Of a DNA stretch of 5,230 bases, positions 1 through 4,636 are shown in pieces. Below the pieces are notes generated by a model. The model was not told where the DNA came from, ran no database searches, and saw only the letters and a list, made by a program, of their open reading frames with translations. Made by a program: the position numbers and the translations under genes. Source of the DNA: Desulfobacterales bacterium (GTDB lineage Bacteria > Desulfobacterota > Desulfobacteria > Desulfobacterales > C00003106); NCBI GenBank assembly GCA_030594505.1, contig JAUVFC010000137.1, positions 1 to 5,230 of the forward strand, read 5' to 3'. How positions within the stretch are numbered: the stretch's first letter is position 1; every line of letters starts with the position of its first letter.

Positions 1-184
1 AAACTAAAAAGCCGCCGTATGAATTTCGAATCGTGCTCACACTGTCCAACATTACAACTATTACGCTAAGCACGATACTTATAATTAAAATTATATCAAA
101 TAATTTACCTGCAGGTGTATCAGCCTCAAAAATAATTTCATGAAGAGTTTCACGATATTTTTCTAAAGAGCTGTCTTTTTTCAT
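1..184 (-). CDS. Ion transporter (6-TM voltage-gated cation channel family), N-terminal part
   Basis: The minus strand reads from an ATG at 184 through 61 codons without a stop and leaves the window at base 1, so only the N-terminus is present. The protein begins MKKDSSLEKYRETLHEIIFE. It continues with EADTPAGKLFD (about residues 20-30) and then a hydrophobic stretch rich in I, L and V (about residues 31-45), which ends at MLDSV. This pattern of a short basic/acidic cytoplasmic tail, the E-A-D-T-P-A-G-K-L-F-D motif and then the first transmembrane helix is typical of bacterial Ion_trans proteins annotated as ion transporter or potassium channel. The voltage-sensor S4 and pore-filter segments lie outside the window, so ion selectivity cannot be judged. 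Only a weak purine stretch (AAGAGA) precedes the start. The gene is AT-rich and points away from the rest of the window, so it belongs to a different transcription unit. Confidence 0.85.
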   Translation of the reverse strand, partial: MKKDSSLEKYRETLHEIIFEADTPAGKLFDIILIISIVLSVIVVMLDSVSTIRNSYGGFLV

Positions 185-202
185 ATTAAAATTGATTGTC
201 TC

Positions 203-334
203 TTAAAAAAAGTTTTGGGCACTTGAATCAAAAAAGGAAATGAATCCTTTTCGTGATTCGAAATTGTTCGCTAAAGCCAAAAATGAAAATTCTAAAAACT
301 TTTCTTTTGAATAAAGGTATCTAAGGTCTTTCAT
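203..334 (-). CDS. Possible small ORF, 43 aa, upstream of the channel gene
   Basis: The minus strand contains ATG (334) to TAA (203-205), encoding 43 residues that begin MKDLRYLYSKEKFLEFSFLA and end SAQNFF. It lies 18 nt upstream of the ion-channel start and points the same way, so it could share a transcript with it. The protein is rich in Phe, Lys and Ser, with no recognised domain and no convincing transmembrane segment. No good Shine-Dalgarno precedes the ATG. In DNA this AT-rich, Phe- and Lys-rich ORFs of this size arise easily by chance. I do not recognise it. Equally likely alternatives are a non-coding leader or a decayed gene. Confidence 0.22.
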   Translation of the reverse strand: MKDLRYLYSKEKFLEFSFLALANNFESRKGFISFFDSSAQNFF

Positions 335-487
335 ATTTCGATATAATTATCCCGTTCATTTTTTTAAACATAACGAATTGTATTAAGCAGAAAAAAATCT
401 GTATATTAACGCTATATATTTTCTTTATACAATCGTATTGTAGTGTCTAATACAGCTTTGAAAGGAATATATTGAAAAAAGGCGGGG
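335..487. other. AT-rich intergenic stretch
   Basis: Very AT-rich DNA with many A and T runs separates the minus-strand channel gene from everything to the right. It probably contains the promoter of the leftward unit, but no pair of good -35 and -10 boxes stands out on either strand. An SD-like AAAGG at 460-464 is followed by a TTG that opens only 11 codons, which is not worth calling a gene. Base composition changes abruptly near 481, where a GGCGGGGC block starts and the hairpin element begins. Confidence 0.5.
428..442. promoter_or_regulatory. Small palindrome, possible operator
   Basis: TACAAT (428-433), a 3-nt spacer (CGT), and ATTGTA (437-442) form a perfect 6-bp dyad. A related half-site, ATTGTATTA, occurs at about 377-385. 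This could be a repressor site controlling the leftward channel transcript. The DNA is so AT-rich that a short dyad can also be accidental, and no regulator gene is visible in the window. Confidence 0.2.
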
Positions 488-529
488 CTTCATTCTTGAC
501 AAAGTAAACCTGGGACGTGAAGAATGAAG
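488..529. repeat. Hairpin with REP-like tail
   Basis: CTTCATTCTTGAC (488-500) and GTGAAGAATGAAG (517-529) are inverted repeats matching at 12 of 13 positions around a 16-nt loop. The right arm runs into GACCTGACTCCATTTACTCC (529-548). That tail resembles the GACCTGACCCC-type ends I associate with REP sequences mobilised by IS200-like RAYT transposases in proteobacteria; this link is from memory. There is no transposase gene here, so it would be an orphan or decayed REP copy. A T-run lies on the minus-strand side, about 8 nt beyond the stem, which is too far for a standard intrinsic terminator. Confidence 0.5.
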
Positions 530-925
530 ACCTGACTCCATTTACTCCTTTGAGCTGTCCTTTTCTTTCCTTTTGTAGTATTTCGTCAAGGGTCATAAAT
601 CTGATTTCAGAGATCTTTGTTTTGATGGACCATTTGACCATAGATCTGCAGCCAAGACAATCCTTTCCGCTATGCTCAGGTTCTTCATCTCATCTGAACC
701 GGAGCTATTCTTTTATAGTATTCTATTATGTTACAGATGCTCTTGATAAATGTCAAACGATTTTGGTTGCTTATGGGGATGCGCAGGGCGCGGGGCAAGG
801 GTATGAGGTTAAAGGCGATCCGACCATGGCCCGGCGGGGGCGTTCCAGGTTCCTTCAAAAGGTTGTTCTGAAACCAGGGCGTTTACTACCGGCTCCTTTC
901 TATTTGCATAATTTGAACTAAATCT
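530..925. other. Region without a convincing gene
   Basis: These 396 bp contain a plus-strand open frame that could start at ATG 523 or GTG 517 and ends at TAA 919-921, only 4 nt before the metallopeptidase ATG. Its translation (ending PAPFYLHNLN) has no domain, repeats or family resemblance that I recognise. Its beginning lies inside the hairpin element, so it is not a natural gene start. GC content rises sharply from about 780 (GCGCAGGGCGCGGGGC, CCCGGCGGGGG), which suggests that two pieces of different origin are joined in this region. A short dyad, GGTTC...GAACC, lies at about 679-700. I would not annotate a protein here. Confidence 0.5.
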
Positions 926-1423
926 ATGGAAATTCGTATCGTCCGCAGCAAGAAACGGCGTAAAACCGTTCAGGCCCGTGAAGTTGATGGCAAGTTGGAG
1001 ATTTTAGCGCCGGCCAACATGTCCGATCAAGAACTCGAACCGGTGATCGGGACACTGAAGCGACGTATCGAACGCCATAAGGTCAAATCCAAACTGGACG
1101 ATAAGGCGCTTGAGAAACGGGCACATAGGCTAAACCACCAATATTTTGACGGCCTCCTGCGGTGGGAGTCCATTGCCTGGGTGGCGAACCAGAATAAGCG
1201 CCATGGCAGTTGTACCCCTGGCAGAGGAACCATTCGGATTTCACATCGCATCGCCGAAATGCCCCGGTTTGTTCAAGACTACATCATTATCCATGAGCTT
1301 GCCCATTTGGTTGAGCCAAACCACAGCAAGAAATTCTGGGAAGTGGTCTATCGATATCCCAGGGCGGAAAGGGCGAGAGGCTACCTGATGGCAGTAGGTT
1401 TGGAAGACATAGAAGAGCAATAA
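926..1423 (+). CDS. M48/YgjP-type (DUF45) zinc metallopeptidase
   Basis: A 165-residue cytoplasmic protein of the YgjP-like metallopeptidase family (PF01863, often called M48 family or DUF45). The zinc-binding motif HELAH is at residues 123-127 (His123, catalytic Glu124, His127). The third ligand is probably His133 in NHSKKFW (133-138). The family's conserved block before it appears as KRHGSCTPGRGTIRISHR (91-108), with His where many relatives have Trp (RWGSC). The ending PRAERARG is typical of the subgroup encoded next to type I restriction hsdR genes. Length matches a complete protein, and the substrate is not established. There is no hsdR, hsdM or hsdS gene in the window, so the gene is orphaned here. 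No Shine-Dalgarno precedes ATG 926. It sits 4 nt after a stop codon in another frame, as if it had once been translationally coupled to a gene now lost. It may not be well expressed. Confidence 0.82.
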   Translation: MEIRIVRSKKRRKTVQAREVDGKLEILAPANMSDQELEPVIGTLKRRIERHKVKSKLDDKALEKRAHRLNHQYFDGLLRWESIAWVANQNKRHGSCTPGRGTIRISHRIAEMPRFVQDYIIIHELAHLVEPNHSKKFWEVVYRYPRAERARGYLMAVGLEDIEEQ

Positions 1424-1429
1424 TAGTAG

Positions 1430-1580
1430 GTGAAGGCCATCGCAACTGAACTTCGGGGCAAAGCCATTTCATCTACGGTGTATCCGCTGAGCTTTGTTGA
1501 ATTTCTGAAATTCAAGGATTTCAGTCAAAGCCATACCTGCTTGGAAATGGATGCTAAATCACGCCTGATCCGTATCCTTT
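1430..1580 (+). pseudogene. Fragment of a DUF4143/AAA_14-type ATPase
   Basis: Directly after the metallopeptidase stop (TAA, then TAG, TAG in the same frame) the sequence reads KAIATELRGKAISSTVYPLS, continuing FVEFLKFKDF. This matches the block after Walker B in bacterial AAA_14 ATPases with a DUF4143 C-terminus, where relatives typically read like EIATxLRGR...PLSFREFLRFK. The next residues (about MDAKSRLIRIL) could be the following helix of the same domain, after which similarity fades. The Walker A region and the whole C-terminus are missing, and GTG 1430 has no plausible ribosome binding site. This is an internal scrap of about 50 codons left by deletion. The open frame continues to about 1636 but the rest is unrecognisable. 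Confidence 0.6.
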
Positions 1581-1632
1581 CAGCCTCACAGAATCATGTC
1601 AGTCAATTCGCGGGTCCGGAAATGTATGGTAC

Positions 1633-1658
1633 TTGACATAAGATTATGGTATTATACT
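1633..1658 (+). promoter_or_regulatory. Candidate promoter for the manC cluster
   Basis: A perfect -35 box TTGACA (1633-1638) is followed by TATACT (1653-1658). The spacer is only 14 bp, shorter than the usual 16-18. An extended -10-like TGGTATTAT overlaps it at 1647-1655. A transcript from here would carry about 130 nt of leader, including the whole hairpin element at 1674-1745, before the manC start. The position fits, but the spacing makes this a weak call. Confidence 0.35.
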
Positions 1659-1673
1659 TTTTTGGCTGATCCC

Positions 1674-1745
1674 AGGAGGCTGTCCGAGAATTTTGTCTCG
1701 TTCTCACGCTTTTGCAGTAGGATCAGAATTCTCGGACAGCCTCCT
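1674..1745 (+). mobile_element. 72-bp palindromic MITE-like element, copy 1
   Basis: The element starts AGGAGGCTGTCCGAGAATT (1674-1692) and ends with its exact reverse complement (1727-1745), giving 19-bp perfect terminal inverted repeats around a 34-bp core. The reverse complement matches 4553-4624 at 69 of 72 positions, so this is a dispersed repeat and not a one-off hairpin. It encodes no transposase, so any movement would depend on an enzyme elsewhere. The length is a multiple of 3 and one frame is open throughout (beginning RRLSENFVSFS). Flanks (GATCCC on the left, ATGTTA on the right) show no target-site duplication. It lies in the leader of manC, and its right end, CCTCCT, is complementary to the manC ribosome binding site. 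Confidence 0.8.
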
Positions 1746-1783
1746 ATGTTACGTTCTGCAGAAGCCGGATTGCTTGACTACAC

Positions 1784-1791
1784 AAAGGAGG
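1784..1791 (+). promoter_or_regulatory. Ribosome binding site of manC (decides the start)
   Basis: AAAGGAGG sits 5 nt upstream of GTG 1797 and is a near-ideal Shine-Dalgarno. This selects the GTG start over the in-frame ATG 1746, which directly follows the CCTCCT end of the hairpin element and has no Shine-Dalgarno. Confidence 0.85.
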
Positions 1792-1796
1792 TCTAT

Positions 1797-2894
1797 GTGA
1801 CAAAGGATCGACTTACACAAAATAAAAATATAGTCGTTCTTATTATGGCAGGGGGGGGCGGAACCCGGTTCTGGCCTCTGAGCGATCAGAAGTGCCCAAA
1901 GCAGTTTATGAATCTTTTTTATGACCGAAGCCTTCTCCAACAGGCTTTTGACAGGGTGTCCGGTCTGGTTCCGGCAGATAATATTCTGATACTGACCAAT
2001 GAACGATATATGTCTCTCATTCATGAGCAGCTCCCTGAAATCCCGGAGGCCAATATTATCGGAGAACCCGTAGCCAAAGATACATCTGCCGCGATTGCCC
2101 TGGGAGCGGTATTATGTCGCCGGCGTTTTGGAAATCCGACTATGGTGGTCTTGACCGCAGACCACTTGATCCACCCGATCGAAACATTCCAGCGGACGCT
2201 CCTTTCCGCGGTTCGCGCGGCAAGAGAGGAAGGGTGCTTATACACGTTCGGCATTGTTCCAACATTTCCTGCTACGGGATACGGTTATCTCGAACAAGGG
2301 GAAAGAATTAAGTCAGACAATGGAATCGAACACTTTAAGCTCCTTCGATTCAAAGAGAAGCCTGACCTTGAGACAGCTCGTTCATATGTGGAATCAAATC
2401 AATTTTTGTGGAACAGCGGCATGTTTGTCTGGACTGTAGAGACAATTCTAAATGAGATCGAACGACATTTGCCCGTTCATGCCAAGGCATTGCTTCCATT
2501 AGCAGAAGTCGACGGAACCGACGAGTGGGGCCCGGCAATTCGTACCGCGTTTGAAACCCTTCCAAAGATCTCCATTGACTTCGGTGTGATGGAAAAGAGC
2601 GAGCATGTTCGAACCGTTCGGGCCGAATTCGAATGGAGCGACATGGGGGGGTGGCTGGCCCTGGAAAAATTCCTTTCACCAGACGGTAACGGCAATGTAG
2701 TAAATGGCTGTGTCAAATGTCACAATGCCTCAGGAAATATTGTATTTTGCAAAGATGACAAAGAGACCGTAGCGCTTGTGGGAGTCGACAATTTAGTTGT
2801 GGTGCGTGCCGGCGACAAGACGCTCGTGGTCCATCGCGATCATGCGGAAGATGTGAAAAAGTTGGTTGAAAGATTGCAGCTTGATAAGTGTTAG
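1797..2894 (+). CDS. manC: Mannose-1-phosphate guanylyltransferase (GDP-mannose pyrophosphorylase)
   Basis: A 365-residue cytoplasmic enzyme expected to convert mannose 1-phosphate and GTP into GDP-mannose and pyrophosphate for polysaccharide or glycolipid synthesis. The nucleotide-binding signature MAGGGGTRFWPLS...PKQF is at residues 18-37. Other family blocks follow in order: GEPVAKDTSAAI (89-100), ADH (121-123), PATGYGYL (158-165), FKEKP (185-189), WNSGMF (205-210), DFGVMEKS (261-268) and EFEWSDMGGW (277-286). A short beta-rich tail closes the protein. The C-terminal cupin phosphomannose isomerase domain of the bifunctional enzymes (about 470-480 aa) is absent, so this is the single-function form. 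The start is GTG 1797. Translating further upstream would run through the hairpin element and is not credible. The codons for the signature loop contain a run of eight G (1851-1858). The stop is 5 nt before the next ATG, so translational coupling is likely. Confidence 0.93.
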   Translation: MTKDRLTQNKNIVVLIMAGGGGTRFWPLSDQKCPKQFMNLFYDRSLLQQAFDRVSGLVPADNILILTNERYMSLIHEQLPEIPEANIIGEPVAKDTSAAIALGAVLCRRRFGNPTMVVLTADHLIHPIETFQRTLLSAVRAAREEGCLYTFGIVPTFPATGYGYLEQGERIKSDNGIEHFKLLRFKEKPDLETARSYVESNQFLWNSGMFVWTVETILNEIERHLPVHAKALLPLAEVDGTDEWGPAIRTAFETLPKISIDFGVMEKSEHVRTVRAEFEWSDMGGWLALEKFLSPDGNGNVVNGCVKCHNASGNIVFCKDDKETVALVGVDNLVVVRAGDKTLVVHRDHAEDVKKLVERLQLDKC

Positions 2895-2899
2895 GTGGT

Positions 2900-4594
2900 A
2901 TGACAAAACAAAAATCTATTTCCAAGATAGTATCAAGCCAAGAATTAAAGAAAGAAATCTTATCTGCCGGCGGGGAAGAAGCCCTTGAGATGATCCTTGA
3001 TTCGTCTACCCCTACGGCTTTGGTTCAATCCTTTTCCGAGGAAGATTTTTATTGGCTCATACAGGATATAGGCCCGGAAGACGGCCTTCCCATCCTTTCC
3101 ATGGCGTCGAATGAACAGTGGCGGTATATAGTCGACTTACTGGTATGGGATCGCGACCGTTTAAGCATGGACTCTGTTCATACTTGGTTCAAACGTGTGC
3201 TGTCAGCGGATACCGAGCGTTTTATCAATTGGGGATTACGCGAGGAACCGGAAGCTCTTTATCTCTATCTTTCCAAAAGTATTGAGGTAAGAATCAAGGA
3301 GGAAGACCAGACCCCTTCTGATTTTGAAGATACTTTTTTTACACTTGACGGGGTCTTTTATATTCGTGTCCGTGATGAACGACATCAAGATTTTTTAAAG
3401 GACTTTTTCGACTGTCTTGCCAAGTATAATTTTGAACTGTATCAGCGTATATTGCTGAATGTGGGAGGGGTTCTGCCTGCCGGATTAGAAGAAGAGGGAT
3501 ACCGTTTTCGGAGCACGCGTCTTGCCGAAAAGGGTTTTCTCCCCTTTGAAGAGGCAATAGGGATTTATCAATATCTCGACCCCAGGGATCTCATGGGTAA
3601 AGATCTCGAAACCATAAAAGAAACAGAACCTACCTCCTCCGCACTTACGTATTCCCTTTCCTCCTTACAGGGGGACAACCTTTTCACGCTATATCTAAAA
3701 GAGATCGATAGCCTAAAGACGCTGGAAAGACTTCAAACCGAACTGGCCGGCCTGTGCAATCAGATTCTGTCGGCAGACCTCCAGGGATTTGATGACCGGG
3801 AGGTTCTGAAACAGGTAATTCAAAAGGCGGGGGGATATCTGAGCATCGGTCTTGAAACACTCACTCAGGGTGATCTTGCCCATGGCGCAAAAGTTCTTGA
3901 AAAATATCACCTTAATCGCATTTTTCGGATCGGATACGGCAGGGCGCTTGAACAGAAATGGCGGGTGGAAAAATGGCTGAAACATGCCTGGGTTCCGGAG
4001 GCAGGATTAGGGCTATCTTTTTGGAACCAGGCATGGGAGGGGCTTCTTGAAGGACTGCTGAAAAAACGTCCTCTTTTTTATGCCGGGCTCGCGGGAAAAG
4101 AATACAGGGAATTTCGGTCGGTGGACGATATCACACATTGCGCCAGGCGCCTGGATCAGATCGAAATCCTGGACCGGCTCTTTGACAGTCTTCTTGCAAA
4201 GGGGCTTCCAGGCAAAGCGGATTTTAAAAATGATCTGACCTGGAAGAGTCTCCTTCTTACGCTATGGGCTCGTCACGAATTGGGGCTCCCTCTGGTGATG
4301 GAGCCTATTACCCTGGAAGACCTGCAAGCATTCTTTCGAACCATGTGGGTAACCGGGGGGGAGAGCTTACGTATAAAAGAGGATCTGAAAACCTCCTTTA
4401 TCGACTGGTTAATTCAAGATTCCAAACTCGAAATAGATACCTTAAACCGTCTTGCAAAGACCTTTGAATTGCTGTTTGACGAACTCGAAATCGAGTATGG
4501 TTCGGTTGATATAGATGAATTGGAACCGAGATTTATCCGGCTGTTCCGGCTAAGGAGGCTGTCCGAGAATTCTGATCCTACTACAAAAGAGTGA
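2900..4594 (+). CDS. DUF6178-like protein of unknown function
   Basis: A 564-residue protein, predicted soluble and mostly helical, with no signal peptide, transmembrane segment or catalytic motif that I can identify. Residues 41-88 (LVQSFSEEDFYWLIQDIGPE, then DGLPILSMAS, NEQW, DLLVWDRDRL) resemble the opening of the DUF6178 family, which I know from sulfate-reducing and related Desulfobacterota; the function is uncharacterised. I chose ATG 2900, 5 nt after the manC stop. GTG 2888 is in frame, would add four residues and overlap manC, and has no better ribosome site. AGGTGG (2893-2898) lies too close to ATG 2900 to act normally, so coupling to manC is likely. The last 13 residues (RRLSENSDPTTKE) and the stop are encoded by the 72-bp mobile element that begins exactly at codon AGG 4553. 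The native C-terminus has therefore probably been replaced. Confidence 0.78.
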   Translation: MTKQKSISKIVSSQELKKEILSAGGEEALEMILDSSTPTALVQSFSEEDFYWLIQDIGPEDGLPILSMASNEQWRYIVDLLVWDRDRLSMDSVHTWFKRVLSADTERFINWGLREEPEALYLYLSKSIEVRIKEEDQTPSDFEDTFFTLDGVFYIRVRDERHQDFLKDFFDCLAKYNFELYQRILLNVGGVLPAGLEEEGYRFRSTRLAEKGFLPFEEAIGIYQYLDPRDLMGKDLETIKETEPTSSALTYSLSSLQGDNLFTLYLKEIDSLKTLERLQTELAGLCNQILSADLQGFDDREVLKQVIQKAGGYLSIGLETLTQGDLAHGAKVLEKYHLNRIFRIGYGRALEQKWRVEKWLKHAWVPEAGLGLSFWNQAWEGLLEGLLKKRPLFYAGLAGKEYREFRSVDDITHCARRLDQIEILDRLFDSLLAKGLPGKADFKNDLTWKSLLLTLWARHELGLPLVMEPITLEDLQAFFRTMWVTGGESLRIKEDLKTSFIDWLIQDSKLEIDTLNRLAKTFELLFDELEIEYGSVDIDELEPRFIRLFRLRRLSENSDPTTKE

Positions 4595-4624
4595 GAACGA
4601 GACAAAATTCTCGGACAGTCTCCT
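4553..4624 (-). mobile_element. 72-bp palindromic MITE-like element, copy 2 (inverted)
   Basis: This is the reverse-orientation partner of 1674-1745, differing at 3 of 72 positions. Two changes are in the core (CTACAAAAGAG here, CTGCAAAAGCG in the complement of copy 1) and one is in the right arm (CAGTCTCCT, not CAGCCTCCT). The arms match at 18 of 19 positions. The left arm and half the core are translated as the end of the DUF6178 gene. The right arm ends directly against the btpA ribosome binding site. The direct repeat CTAAGGAGG occurs at 4550-4558 and 4623-4631, so the net insertion is 73 bp, but the exact boundaries are ambiguous because the repeat overlaps the element's own AGGAGG end. 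Confidence 0.8.
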
Positions 4625-4631
4625 AAGGAGG
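4625..4631 (+). promoter_or_regulatory. Ribosome binding site of btpA
   Basis: AAGGAGG, 5 nt before ATG 4637, fixes the start. It abuts the end of the mobile element. CTCC (4620-4623), a 3-nt loop (TAA) and GGAG (4627-4630) could form a small stem that hides this site when the large element hairpin is not formed. Confidence 0.8.
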
Positions 4632-4636
4632 TTATT

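Noticed and set aside
447..641. Minus-strand 64-codon frame across the hairpin
   Set aside because: It overlaps the REP-like repeat, has no recognisable product and no ribosome site. I considered a transposase remnant but could not support it.
517..921. Plus-strand open frame of 134 codons
   Set aside because: It starts inside the hairpin element, has no ribosome site and no recognisable family, and crosses a composition change, so it is probably a chance frame.
1674..1745. Element copy 1 as a rho-independent terminator
   Set aside because: No T-run follows the stem, the loop is 34 nt, and the same sequence recurs at another site with sharp ends, so a mobile repeat explains it better.
1596..1796. 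Longer N-terminus for manC (ATG 1596 or ATG 1746)
   Set aside because: It would translate the mobile element or start without a Shine-Dalgarno. GTG 1797 has AAAGGAGG at ideal spacing and gives a normal-length enzyme.
2350..2716. Minus-strand frames inside manC
   Set aside because: They are shadows of a well-supported coding sequence on the plus strand.
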